From NCBI RefSeq assembly GCF_018446385.1, contig NC_056005.1:61044239-61108238 (forward strand): a stretch of 64,000 nucleotides of DNA. Reading direction: 5' to 3'. The DNA comes from Zingiber officinale (taxonomy: Eukaryota > Streptophyta > Magnoliopsida > Zingiberales > Zingiberaceae). Position numbers and translations under genes: made by a program. A model generated the notes under the pieces. The model ran no database searches and had not been told where the DNA came from. It saw only the letters and a program-made list of their open reading frames with translations. Shown here piece by piece: positions 1 to 12,499 of this stretch (positions are counted from its first letter, which is position 1; the number at the start of each line of letters is the position of its first letter).

Positions 1-31
1 TGTCATAACACAACAGAAGACATCATATCAT
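1..31. other. Left flank, unassigned
   Basis: These 31 bases precede the TGTAACG terminus of the first long LTR. They contain no complement of the initiator-Met tRNA, so they do not look like a primer binding site of a minus-strand element. They do not match the bases following the LTR at 6028, so no target-site duplication is visible. Confidence 0.3.
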
Positions 32-970
32 TGTAACGCCCGCCCTCCCTGCTAACCCTAAGGGACGGGGCTACGATACTCCATGTACAAATTTTTCTTT
101 TTAAAACAGCGGAAGACTTAAAATAATTTTCTTAGTTTAATAAAAACTTTTCTTTTGTTTTTCTTTTCATCAAATCTGAACTACACTATCATGGCATCAA
201 TAACATGATATCAAAATTAGTAGAACATAACATCAAGTCACACATACGGTATTACAATTCATGGTACCAAAGCATAGTTCTTTAAAAGTTTTTAAAGCAG
301 GTTCTTATTTGGTTGCCTAGACACTGCCACACACATCTCCTTGCCTCTCCTGCTGCCCCTTTAGCTCATCCATCTTTTTCCTTTATCTGTGGTACAAGGA
401 AAGTAAGCTATGAGCACTCATGGCTCAGTAAGTTTCTTTCCTACTCACTAAAACCAAAAATCATCACATGATCAAAGAATGTCTCAACATAACATGATCT
501 CAACTAGTCATGACATAACATATCATACTCTTTAAGCATATCATGCAACATAACAAAATCATAACTAGTCATGGCATATCATCTCTTAAATCATAGCATG
601 AAACATAACATAATCATATCTAATCATGGCATATCATAGTATCATCATAAGGTGGCATGGCATATCAAGCTCTTAAAGCATAGCATGAAACATAACATAA
701 TCGTATCTAATCATGGCATATCATAAATCATAGCATCATCACAACATGATCATAAGGTATATGCAATATGATTTTGAAAAACATGTATCCGAAAAACATG
801 TGTATGTCTCATGATCTTTAAAACCATTTCTTCTTACATATATACTTGAACATAATATCAACATAATCAGGGCCCCGGCTTGTACCACACATAGATAAAT
901 CACATATATATGCGCGCTTCCTAAGTATATCCAAGGTAGCAAGTCTTGAATCATACTAGGAACTAGGTCC

Positions 971-1150
971 GGATCACACAGCCATAGACCTAGGGGCGTA
1001 CTAAGGAGCCCATCCCTTTGTTTTTACTAGCTTGGATCACACAGCCAAAGGCCTAGGGGCGTACTAAGGAGCCCATCCCTTTGTTTTTACTAGCCTGGAT
1101 CACACAGCCAAAGGCCTAGGGGCTGATTAGGAGCCCACCCTTGGTACAAG
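971..1150. repeat. 63-bp tandem repeat, 3 copies, in long LTR
   Basis: The motif GGATCACACAGCC recurs at 971, 1034 and 1097, a 63-bp period. The unit includes CCTAGGGGC and GGAGCCCA(T)CCC. The solo LTR at 33130-33235 has a shorter related repeat (about 50 bp, CCTAGGGGC...GGAGCCCACCC, two copies). Confidence 0.8.
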
Positions 1151-1194
1151 CCTTACAAAGTAAAGTAGCATGTATAAAAATGCATCATTTAGTC

Positions 1195-2035
1195 ACATAG
1201 CATATCATAGAAGTATGCATCACTTAGGCATACGTTATGTCATAAAAGTATGCATCACTTAGGCATACATCATATCATAAATAGTATGCATCACTTAGGC
1301 ATACATCATGTCATAAAAAGTATGCATCACTTAGGCATACATCATGTCATAAAAAGTATGCATCACTTAGGCATACATCATGTCATAAAAGTATGCATAT
1401 TTTCACCACATAGCATATCATGAGAGCATGCATATTTTAGGCACATAGCATATCATCAAAGCATGCATATTTCTATCCACATAGCATATCATGAAAAGCA
1501 TGCATATTTTAAGCACATAGCATATCATCCAAGCATGCATATTTCTATCCACCTAGCATATCATGAAAGCATGCATATTTTAAGCACATAGCATATCATC
1601 AAAGCATGCATATTTCTATCCACATAGCATATCATGAAAGCATGCATATTTTTATCCACCTAGCATATCATGAAAGCATGCATATTTTAAGCACATAGCA
1701 TATCATCAAAGCATGCATATTTCTATCCACATAGCATATCATGAAAGCATGCATATTTTAAGCACATAGCATATCATCAAAGCATGCATGTTTCTATCCA
1801 CATAGCATATCATGAAAGCATGCATATTTTAAGCACATAGCATATCATCAAAGCATGCATATTTCTATCCACATACCATATCATGAAAGCATGCATATTT
1901 TAAGCACATAGCATATCTTCAAAGCATGCATATTTCTTTCCACATAGCATATCATGAAAGCATGCATATTTTAAGCACATTGCATATCATCAAAGCATGC
2001 ATATTTCTAAGCACATATCATATCATGGAAAGTAT
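1195..2035. repeat. Minisatellite arrays rich in GCATGCAT, in long LTR
   Basis: Two adjacent arrays. From about 1195 to 1400 a unit of roughly 34 bp (TATGCATCACTTAGGCATAC plus a short linker) repeats about six times. From about 1390 to 2030 a unit of 35-37 bp built on AGCATGCATATTT and CACATAGCATATCAT repeats, alternating between a TTTTAAGCACATAG form and a TTTCTATCCACATAG form, so the higher-order period is about 72 bp. The equivalent LTR at 33285-33830 has fewer copies, which shows the arrays change length. Confidence 0.85.
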
Positions 2036-4559
2036 AAATCACAAGCATACATGTTTAAGCATAAGGGTGTATCATGTGATTATACTATCATAAGAAACAT
2101 GGTAACATAGTTAGCTTGGGTTCTAAGCTTCCTAATCCCTTGGGTTCTTATCATGGCCGAACCCCCCCTTAGATCTCAATTTAGGTAAAAACAACCTCCA
2201 AGCATGTGGAACCTAAATTATCATCACATCAATTTCATAGGAAGCATTATAAACATGATTAACTTGGTTTCTAAGTTCTCCAAGTCCCTAAACTTCATGT
2301 GACCGAACCCTATCAGGTGTGAAACAAGGTCCCAAATGTCATGAAAGCATGGAAACCTTAAACCATATTTATAGCATTTTTTTCCAAGTAACATAGTAAG
2401 CATATTTGCGCTAGTTCCTAAGTTCTTCAAGCCCTTAACATATGTCATGGCCGAAATTTAACAAGTATTCATTAGGGCTAAAAGCAAGCATACAAGCATG
2501 TGAACTTGAACTAACATCATGTATAAATTCATAATAAGGCATCATACAATGGGTATGGCCAAAACTTACCCTAGCCTCATTTTAGGTCATTAAACAACAT
2601 ATAGCATGAGAACTTTGGCTTTCTACTTATCATATTTCATGTAGAGTGACATGAGCATATTTAATTTTTTTTCTAGGGTTTCTAGGGCATCTATCCCTTC
2701 ATGGCCAAAACATACAATGGTCCATTTAGGTCATGGAAAAATTATACAAGCATGTGACTCAATCAACATATTATCATATTTCCATAAGAAGCATTTTTAA
2801 CACAATTGGTTTCAATTCTATGGCCTCTAGGTCATTTAAACCCTACTTGGCCGAGACTCATCAGTGTTTAAATTTGCTTCAAATATCCTAAAAGCATAGG
2901 AAGTCATACAAGTTTCATAGCATGTATAAAGACAAGCATAATAAACATACATGTGAATTGTGTCTTAGGCTTCCTAGGTTTCTTTCCTTTTTCTTTTATT
3001 TTTCCTCATGGCCGAAACCTACCAATCTCTAAACTAGGTTTTAAGTGGCCTAAAGCATGGAAAACCTAAGTAAGTTTCATGGTAAAAATTACTAAGAACA
3101 TCATATACAAATTTGGTTCATAAACAAGCTAGGACCCTTGTGATCTTACATGTCATATATCATGTAACTAAATTCTATATACCCTAATTAAGCATGAGAG
3201 CATTAAACAACTTTCATATCTTAATATCACAGAGGTCTTGAGCATGTTAAAATTTTGTTTAAGCTTTTCTAAGCTATCCATCTTATCATGGCCGAAAATC
3301 TTAATGAAGAGTTCATGAATTTCTAGCAATATTCAACATGAAATTCTTTAAGAGAACTCTATATTCTATCATATAAACATGGTTACTTAAATTAAAAGGT
3401 CTTCCTAACCCTAAGCTCTTTTCTTGGCCGAAACATATGAGTGGATTTCTTTTGGTTCCAAGTAACTTTTAAGCAGGAAAAACCAACAAAAGACCCTTAG
3501 TAATTCATGGAGGGAATCTTGTACTAGTTTGGTTAAACAATGATTTCCCTAACCTCTTTAAAATATTTTTGGCCAAAATTCTAGGGTTAGGTACTCCTCT
3601 AACCAAGCATCATATAGGTATAAAAACATGAAGGAAAACCTTCCTACATAGCATAGAAAAATATCATGAAATGAGGACTTGTTTAAACCTTCCTAGATTT
3701 GAAAACTCTTCTTTGGCCGAATTTTCTTAAATTCTATTCTAGGTTTTCTAATCCTCATAAAATCCGAAAAGCACATAAAACGCCTTGTACCACAGGTGAG
3801 GAGAAGCTTACATCCTTTTCTCTTGGGGATCTAAGGTGTGGTGATGGAAGAAGTAGCCTCTTCTTCTAGTTCCCTTCCCTTGATTCCCTTGCTAAGTCCT
3901 CCTTGTATCTTAGGCTTTCTTAGGAGAAAACCTTGGCTTGGGGCCGAAGATGGAGGAGAGGGGACTGAGGGTTCGGTGAGGGAGAGGAGAGAATGAGAGA
4001 AATGAGAGAAAAATAAAATCTCCTCTTTACATACTCTCTTATATGTTAAGGGGGAAGAGGTAGCAAAATTGGTTTTTGCTTTCCTTCTCCCTTAGCCTTT
4101 TTTTCTATTTTCTTTTATTTATTTTATTTTCTAATTTATTCTCATCATTCATGATGAAACAAGGGGGAATGAATCCCCTTAATTCTCCATTTAAGGTCAC
4201 GGCAAGAGAGGGAAAAGAGAGAGGAAGGGAGGAAGGCAAGTTGCCTTTCTCTTGCTCTTTTCTTGCTTTTCTCTTCTTAGATCTTTACTCCTATCTTTAT
4301 CATGCATTCCCTTTCCTTGCTATCAATATCTTCTCTCTATCCTAATTGGTTTCTACTAATTAATTCTATAAATTATAATATAAGAGGTTCAAGGTTCAAT
4401 CCTTGACCTCCCCTTCTTTTTATTTCATTTTATTTCTTTTTGCTTCAACATTCTACTAATATTTTTCTAAGGCAAATTCATCATTCACATATTTATCTTA
4501 AAAGCTTAGTGTCATAAGTACATCAAGTTATGTTCCTACCATATCATGAGGAAGATCAT

Positions 4560-5045
4560 GAGTAAGTTGGTTTTGTGTTTAAATTTTCTAGGCTTTTTAA
4601 ACTTGTCATGGCCGAAACCCTAAGGTGGGGTTCATCTAATTGCATGTAACATACAATCATGAAACACCAAAGAAATATTCATATCATGTCATTAGAAAAA
4701 TCATAAACATGTTAGATTTGAATTTAGACTTTCCTAGGCTTTTAAACTTGTCATGGCCAAAACCCTAAGGTGAGGTTCATCTAATTCCAAGTAACATACA
4801 AGCATGAAACACCAAGGAAATATTCATATCATGTCATAAGAAAAATCATAAACATGTTAGATTTGAGTTTAAGCTTTCCTAGGCTTTTAAACATGGCATG
4901 GCCGAAACCCTAAGGTGGGGTTCATCTACTTCCAAGTAACATACAAACATGAAACACCAAGGAAATATTCATATCATGTCATTAGAAAAATCATAAACAT
5001 GTTAAATTTGAGTTTAAGCTTTCCTTGGCTTTTAAACTTGTAAGA
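4560..5045. repeat. 145-bp tandem repeat, 3 copies
   Basis: The phrase AAACCCTAAGGTG recurs at 4615, 4760 and 4905, an exact 145-bp spacing. Each unit carries a TCATGGCC(G/A)AAACCC start and a CATGAAACACCAA segment. The array lies in the extra 1.5-kb part that the solo LTR at 32172 lacks. Confidence 0.85.
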
Positions 5046-6339
5046 AAACTTCCTAGGTTTTTAAGCCATTTAAATCTATGGAAAAATCATCAGCTACTTG
5101 TACCACAGGTGAGGGAATACTCACTTCCTTTCTCTTGTGGTTCCTAATGAAAATGGTACCCTTGTGAAGAGGAAGAAGAGAGAGCTCCTCCTTCTAGCAC
5201 TCCCTTTTTCTTCTCTTGCTTGGAAGGGGTAGATCTTGAAGGTTCCTTCTTGTGGATTAGTATTCTTAGGAAGAAAGACCTTAGGTGGATTTCAAAATTA
5301 GGAGAGGGAGAGCTCTATGTTTCAGCAATGGTGAGGAAGAGAAAAGAAAGAAGAAAATGAAATCCCTTTCTTTCTTTCTTCTTTATGCTAAGTGGGAGGA
5401 AGAAACAAAGATGAACTTTGCCTTCCCTTTCTCCTTAACTCACTCATATCATTCCCTAATGAGAATATGTCCCCATTCATCCCCGTAATTTCTTCAAATC
5501 CTATCTCCTCTTCATTCCCACGAAAATGGAAGGGAGAAGAAGAGAAAGACAATTGTCTTTTTGCTTGTTCTTAATCAAGAGAAGGAGAGGAAAGCTACTT
5601 GATATTTTCTTGTTTCCTTCTCTTAACCATATTCTTACTTTATCTAAAATTTCCATCCCCTTTTCAACAATAATCCATAATGGCCTAGTGGTCATTCGAT
5701 AACTCCTAAAGGTTGCCATTTAATAAAAAGGTTCAAAGTTCAATCCTTGACTTCACCTCTTTTCTTTTTATATCTTTTTGGTTCTATCTCCCTTTTTAGT
5801 CTACAAAAACAAAGGATACTTACATGATCTCACTTGGTTACCAGGATTCATAAACTCTAGTACTTAAGCCTGGAGGTCTAGAGTTTGAATCCTGGGGGAG
5901 GCTAAAATCCACTGGCCAGGGGTGGAAAGTCCTAGTGAGTAACGGCACGACCGACGGTCGATGGTCGACGACCCGATGGTCATCAAATGGGTCGCCAAAT
6001 GGGCCGCCAAATGGGTCAATCGTTACAAAATGTTTCTATATGATTATGTGACACATGCTCTCTCTCTCTCTGCTACGTCACGTAAGCCTTTGCCTTTTTT
6101 CTTGTAATCCTCAGCGTCTACTGAGATAAAATGTTTTGATCTGACGACGGCTATGTGTTTCTCAAACCCTAAACCCTTTGCCTTCTTTTCGTCTTCATCC
6201 TTTGTTTTCTTACCTTAGCATTCTTTTCTTGCTGCGGTTTTCAATTAAACCTATTGTCCACTATTTTCCGGTGATCTCTTTCCTTGCTTTTAGTAAGTAA
6301 TCTGTTGTTCTGCTAGATTTTACTCTTTTCTATAGCTGA

Positions 6340-8520
6340 AGAAGCAATTGCTCCTTGGTATGTCCAAATATCTTCTTCCTTTGATAAAAGTGCTAGGCTT
6401 ACCATCCGTCGTCAATATGAAATCCCCCGGAAGTATGGAATTATAATCCCGAAATCGGATGATTGTCCTCATCGTCCCCCTGTTAATTGCGTGACTTTTT
6501 TCATGGATTAGTTGATAGGAGGTTTAAGGTTTCCCATTCCACCTTTCCTGATCGAAATAAGCCAATATTTTGATATTCCTCTACAACAGTTTACCCCCAA
6601 TGCCTTTCGTTATCTATGTGGTGCTTACATATTATTTCGTCTGCTATATATCCCCCCTACTCCTCAAATTTTTTTCATGTTTTCTTACCCCAAATGTTTG
6701 AAACCTGGTGTTTTCTTGTTCCAATCCTGGACTAAAATGGTTCTTTTCGAGGATATGCCTTTGTCTCTTAAAGCTTGGAAATCACGCTTCTTCTTCATAA
6801 GGTTTCCAGGACCCATTCCTTGGTCTTATGCTTGGAAATCCTCCTTACCTCCTTTGCCCAATGTCAGGGAGTTTCATCTTCATCCTTCTTTTCCTATCTA
6901 TTGTGAAAAGTTGTTGAACCGTGGACTTTCTATTTCCAAATGGCTGAAAGTCGATCTTTTATACTTGTTCGGCCTAAGCCCCGTCAAGCCTAATACACAA
7001 GGTTCTTTAGGTAAAACCCTATTTCTTACTCATTGATTTTAACTAACTAAACTATTTTTCTTTCCTATGTAGTGGAGAGCTTTTATGACGCTTCGATTGA
7101 TGAAGAACTGCGTCTAGAGGAGGACACAATTCACGCTAAAGAAAAAGAGCTTCTGGCCACTATTACTCCGCCACCTCCAATCGAAGAACCGACTCCCTTA
7201 GTTGAGATACCCAACTCTTCGGGAGTTCTTGAGGCTCCTGAAGGTCATCTCGCAGAAATCCCTGCCGTTTCTTTGTCCGCTGTGGCTTCACTAGTGGCTA
7301 CTGCTACCTCATTAGCCGCCCCTCTCCCTGTTATTGAACTCACATCTCCTGGGAGTTCTGGTAAATTAATAGCTGAAGTTACTATCGGCAAATGCCCTGG
7401 GCGTAAACTTACCCCGGCTCCTCCTCCAAAAAGGAGACTTATCCTTCCAGCCGACGAACTTGTTTCAGAAGGTTTTACTTCTACCGACATTCCTTCTGAT
7501 GAACCTAATTTGGCTGAGCTATACCCTTCTTTAACCTATACTGCTTCACCTTCTTCCAACACCAGTGCCCCTGGTGATGCTTCTTTCACCTTCCCCTTGT
7601 CTATTCCAGAATTCGGATCTTTACCTTCCTCACCCTCTTCTTACTTAGTCTTTGCTCCTCCATCAATTCCTACTTCCTCCTTTTCCGTTGGTTCCTCTGC
7701 TATTCCCATCCTTCCTATATTGCTAGGAGGTTCCCATGCCAGCGCTTGGGATAAAGTTCGTCCCATTTTTGAAGAACTCACCACCCCAGAAACAATTGAT
7801 CATTTTTCTCATAACGAGAATCAGGTATGTTTGTTAACATTTACCTTTCATTCACCAGTGATTATGTTATAACCCTTTATCATGTTTCTAGCGATGGATA
7901 GAAAATATGGGCTTTTCTCGCCTGATGCATAATTTATATAATGAGAACAAAAAGCTGAGACTTGAGAATGATAAGCTGAGACGACAAGTTGCTGAGTTAT
8001 CTTCTGCCTCATTTTCTGCTGCTTCCCAGAAACAACTTGAAGCTCAGATTGAAAGTCTTCAAGCACAATTCAAATCAGCTACGGATCTTAACCAAGAATT
8101 AACTTCCAAAATTGGTGAACTAAAGGATGATTATGAAGCGGAATTAGCTGAAAACTCAAAGTCCTGTAGCTGAAGGATGATGAAATAACTTCCTTGAATA
8201 CCTCCTTCAATTCAGTTAAAACCGAGGTTTCTGTCAAAGAAAACTAACTGAAGACTTCCCAAACGGCTCTGGTGGTCTACAAGGCGAACGAAGATACTCG
8301 TTACAAGGAAAGGATCGCCAACATGATTGAATCTACTGAATTCAATAGGCCGATCATGAAGTCAATCTTAGCAGCCTTTACTGCGGGAGCTAAAGGGGCG
8401 GTTCAACAATTGCGAGAAGAAAACAACTTATCGCATGATCCCCCTCCTAACTTCCTAAATCGTCGCAAACTTATTGAGGAAAGGCCTCCTGATCTATTCC
8501 CTCAACTAAGCTTAGTATGA
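6340..8520 (+). pseudogene. Tat antisense ORF, copy 1
   Basis: Plus-strand gene with at least three exons, antisense to the Tat gag-pol. Exon 1 runs from about 6340 to 7010 and encodes a PF04195-like segment (putative gypsy-type transposon domain) recognisable by FRFP/LRFPIPPF, a hydrophobic stretch and a YPKCLKPGVFLFQSW-type segment. An in-frame TAG at 6509-6511 corresponds to a Gln codon in copy 2. Introns with GT...AG ends are visible at about 7011-7071 and 7825-7891. Exon 2 is Pro/Ser/Thr-rich; exon 3 (7892-8172) is a coiled coil (ENKKLRLENDKLRRQ), followed by a stop and then a conserved C-terminal part (8272-8518) with AAFTAGAKGAVQQLREE and a PPDLFP end. The product's role is unknown; family members are tied to Tat elements. 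It is broken by at least two stops. Confidence 0.7.
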
Positions 8521-9503
8521 CTTTCTTTTCTTACCTAAATTTGAATCCCTATAAAGGGGATCGGGACTCTGTCATGACAGTTTAGTGGACTCATGTAAAG
8601 TGGATTATCCCTTCTCATTGTTAAACTTGCTCTTTCTTATGATGATCGTCTGTTTTGTTTGAATATGTTGAATGCCACTTGGCTGGTCATTATAAAACCT
8701 CACCTAACATATTATTATGTTTATCTATTTAGACCGTTCCATCATGACCAGGCGGTATATATCAATACTGACAAATACCGTCCGATACTCTATAGGTTAA
8801 TTATGTCCCGTTCGATCTAGTACAGTTTTATTGTAATATTCTCAATATCGGTCGATTTGTTCTACTCAATTGATTTACACTCGTATTTATATATGTCATC
8901 TTATGTATTAACCAAATTTCGTATGGTCTTATCATAGTGCATGTCGTATGACTTACCATAATAAGCCTTTGTTCGACATATTTGAATAGCATTTATCTCG
9001 GTCGATCTATTATGACCGACCGATCCATATTCACATTTATGAATCTCGTCTGGTATCCTCTAACCAAGTCCTGTCTATCGACTAATGCCTCCTATATAAC
9101 TCTCGCCCGGTCTATTATGCTCATTTGGGTTTGTTGTTTTATTAGACAAATGATCCGAACTTATAGTACCTAACCGATTTTTCTTATATTCGTTGGACTC
9201 TCTTAAGGATTAAAATTATACTTAGGGAAACTTTTTACATTTTTCGAGGAAGATTACTTAACTCAACCTCTTTTTCTTGGGATTCATTCCCCTTTTTGGA
9301 ATTTGATTTTATCCTTTAACGTCATCACCCATTTATGATGATTGGCATTCCGAGTACTTTTTCTTTTCCTGTTTCTTCTGTTATCTTTATTTGGGGGTTT
9401 TAGCATAGGACCGAAAGGAAAACAAGGGTTTTAAGAAGTTCTCTCCCACTTTCCCACTTTTCTCTTCATCTCCCTCGATTCATCTTCCTTCTACTGTTTC
9501 ATC
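8521..9503. other. Spacer between the two antisense ORFs
   Basis: AT-rich, without a sustained reading frame. It contains degenerate repeats of a CCGTCCGATA / GGTCGATCTATTATGACC kind, possibly a decayed tandem array. Bases 9400-9500 are pyrimidine-rich and resemble the leader ahead of a start codon at 9504. No other feature seen. Confidence 0.4.
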
Positions 9504-11956
9504 ATGGCAACTTCCCCTCCTGCATGGTTCCTTTCGTGTGCTTCTGATCTTACGGAGACAGAAGAGGTGGATTTGAAGGTGACTTATGGTTTTCCTTCTT
9601 ATATAGTTCATCCTACTCCGCTGGATAGTCCACATCTTCCTCCTTTAAGGTGTATATTTATCTTCCGGGACCAAGTCCTACAAGGTTTCTGATTCCCTCT
9701 TCCTCCCTTTTTTTTCTGATGTTAGTGTATACTTCAATATTCCCCTCAATCAGTTTATCCCACAGTCTTTTTCTATCATTATGGGTTTCATTGCAGTATC
9801 TAAACTGCTAGACTTTCCTTTATACCCTTGTATTTTTCATCACTTCTTCATTCCGCGCCAGATAGATATGGGTGTTTTCAAGTTTCAATCTCGCCCTAAG
9901 GCTATTTTGTTTAACCGTATCCCCCTCAAGGGGAATGGAGCCATAAATTTTTTCGTATACGTCTTCCTTCTCCTCCTCCTTTTCCTATCCAATGGATATG
10001 CGATTTACCCCCAATTCCTAGTACCCATAAACTCCTTAATGATCCCACTGTTGCCTTTGCTTTATCTAAATTGAGGGGAGCAAAATTCAGCTTACCGCAT
10101 TTAATTGTGGAGGGTTTGATGTTTCCTTTTGGGATAGGCAATATTGACACTCCCTTGGATGGCTCTTTTGGTATGTATAAACATTTCGTTCTACATTTAA
10201 TGATTAGTATTTCTTTTTTATAATGGTGTTTAATTCCTCTGTTCCAGCTGATGCTCTTCTTCCAGCTTTTATGTACAAGAATCCTACTATGACTAAGTCC
10301 TTTGTTAATAATCTAGGAGAAGAGTGGTTGCGAGCTCGCAGGGCTAATCCTAATTCCTCCACCTTGGGCTTGTTATCTGAAGAAGAGCGACAAGAAGAGG
10401 TTGTCGCAGCCATGGAAGAGGAAGAAGAAGAGCCTTTTATTGCCTTGATCAAAAAGCCAAAGCTTACTGAGGATGCCTCCTTTGGCGATCTCTTTGGTAC
10501 TTTTGTTCAAGCTCCTCTTGTTCCGGCACCCATTTCTCTTGAGAGAGATAAGGCCCCGATGACTCCTACCCATATTATCTCTAATCCTACTCTTAGGATG
10601 ATGAGACCTGGTCTACTCATCCCCTCTTCTTGTGCTATTATTTCAGCTCCCACTGCTTCTACTTCTGCTTCTGAGATGGTCATTATCCCTTCTATGTCTT
10701 CTCCACCTCTTACATTGGCCTTGCCTCCTTTGGCTTCCGGGCCAAGGCAAAACGAACACCTTGCCGGAGATCTTCTCCTAGTGCCAGGCCTTTAGCAATT
10801 TGCGTTTCCCCGACCGAGTCAGTATCCCTTGCATTGCCACCTTCTATTCCATCTAGTTCTTCTTCTGCTACTCTTGTTTCTACTACTTCTTTCCCTTCCA
10901 TTGCATCTTCTTCTTCCCTACCTCCTTCTTCCTCTGTTCCCCTGCCTTTATTTAAGCAGGATATGGGTCTGCCCTCTCAATTGGGGCAGACTTCTGATCC
11001 ACCTAGCTATGGTTCTCTACAATTACAAGGCCTATTGGTCGAATCTTGGCTACAGGGCCAAGAACAACTAAGGGGCCTTAGTCTTCCAAATCGGGTCGAC
11101 CACCACAGTCGTCAGGCAGTAGCTGTAAGTATTCTTGGTTATATGTTGTCAACTTCGTATCCTTATCTTTAACTGTATCATCATTTTGTTTAGTTCCTTG
11201 CCTCAAGTCTGCACATTGACCAGCTACTTATGGCTTGGGACCGGGAGCATAATAAGCTAAAAGCTTAACTATAGACATTGAAGGCTACTTTACCTCCTTC
11301 TAATAATGACCTGACTCAATTGCAAGAGAAAGTGGCCTTGCAAGATCAACAGTTAGGGGTATTGAGACAGAAATTAGAGGAATCACAACAATTATTGAAA
11401 GACAAAGAGCTTGCAAGGAGAACTTTGGAGTTACAGGTGGATCGATTACACTCTGGTCTCCGACTAGAAATTGCATTAAAGGGGAAAGCTCTCTTAGACG
11501 CTTCTCATAAAAGTCTTATTTTAGAGAAAGTAGTGAAGCTGTCTTTCTGATCAAGCTCAAGACCTAGACTCTCATGATTTCGCTATCCTACAGGAACAAG
11601 AGCAACGAATAGCTCAAGATGTTGAGTTGTCACTACTCTAGAAGGAATTGGAACAACTCAAATTAGAGAAGGATGCTTTAAAAGATCAAAACACTAAACT
11701 ACAAGCTGATTTTCAGAGCTATAAGGAGCAAGAGAAGAACCGATGGGAAGAGTGGCATCTGACTTATCTAAAGTCTTCGACGTTTGCCAAAGAATTTGTC
11801 CATCGAATGGTGGGTGCTCTAAATCATTATGTGTCGGGAGTTCTCCAACAATTGAGGAAGGGTGGTTATCTACCTAAGGAACCTCCCTCTTCTTTCATAA
11901 GTCATCGCAGACTTAACGAAGAACTACCCGCAGATTTAAAAAGTCCTTTTAATTAA
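9504..11956 (+). pseudogene. Tat antisense ORF, copy 2
   Basis: A second plus-strand multi-exon ORF with the same plan as the one at 6340-8520. The start at 9504 (MATSPPAWF) leads a PF04195-like N-terminal part, interrupted by TGA at 9690-9692 (likely CGA before) and a frameshift near 9945. An acidic exon begins at about 10240 with a GLLSEEERQEEVV segment and a run of seven acidic residues (EEEEEE type). A Pro/Ser-rich region with frameshifts follows to 11130. A GT...AG intron is likely at about 11126-11193. Then comes a long coiled coil (11278-11760) and a C-terminal part (11760-11956) with VSGVLQQLRKGGYLPKEPP and an ELPADL end, matching copy 1. Divergence between the copies is large, so the duplication is old. 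Confidence 0.65.
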
Positions 11957-12499
11957 TAATGTCTATGTATCCAAAAAGATTGGCAATGAAAAGACTTGTA
12001 ATGGATAAAACTGGTAGTGAAAAGAACTGTAACCAAAAACTTGGTAATTAAGTGATTGCGATATATAGTAAATTTTTGATACTTACCTGTTTTTCTTTTG
12101 TGCTAGTTTGAGAATGCCTCCTTTGAAATGCTTCCGGGTATTGCGTATAAGTCTTATTCAAGAATTCCTTACTTACTTTTTGAAGTCAAACATTGTCTTA
12201 ATAAATTCCTTTGCAAATAATATCTAGCGTGCTCCATGTTTCAAAGGAATGAATAGTCCCGAGCGATTTTAGATAAGGAACTGTATAAACTCCTAGGTTC
12301 TGAGCTGAGTATAATGCTCCGGGTGATTTTAAATAAAGATCTCCATGTGAATAGACCTCCAGATAGAAAATGTGCCATATGCATAGAATCCCCCTTGAAC
12401 CCTAGTTTCTGATCCAATGTAAAATATCATCCGATCTTGTGAATAAATCCATATAACTTTGTATTTACCAAGCCAATATATTCCTAATTCCTGGTTGAT
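11957..12499. other. Spacer between antisense ORF and 80-bp array
   Basis: AT-rich sequence with short imperfect repeats (CTTGTAATG/CTGGTAATG types near 11995-12050; CTCCGGGT(A/G) near 12135 and 12316). I see no reading frame or RNA gene. Confidence 0.4.

Larger units (their letters stand above)
32..6027 (-). mobile_element. Long LTR (solo or chimeric), Tekay/Del-like
   Basis: The block starts TGTAACGCCCG and ends CGTTACA, a 7-base terminal inverted repeat of LTR type. Bases 32 to about 4512 align closely with the 4.15-kb solo LTR at 32172-36324. After that point this copy continues for 1.5 kb with a divergent second version of the LTR 3' half (a second CTTGTACCACAGGTGAGG module near 5098 and a second GGTTCAA...TTCAATCC module near 5730). 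No gag-pol lies inside, and neither flank has a primer site or adjacent polypurine tract, so it is best read as an LTR-only element. Module order matches the LTR of the Tekay-type element at 42801-51901, whose coding strand is minus, hence the strand given. No 5-bp target duplication is visible (ATCAT left, AAATG right), as expected after recombination between two elements. Confidence 0.6.

Noticed and set aside
5880..5905. Possible tRNA gene or SINE at the B-box-like text
   Set aside because: No A box at proper distance, no cloverleaf and no poly(A) tail could be found; the same holds at 44935 and 51757.
10829..11071. Leucine-rich ORF (runs of Leu) on the plus strand
   Set aside because: It is a frame shadow of the Pro/Ser-rich region of the second Tat antisense ORF, produced by CTT/CTC repeats.
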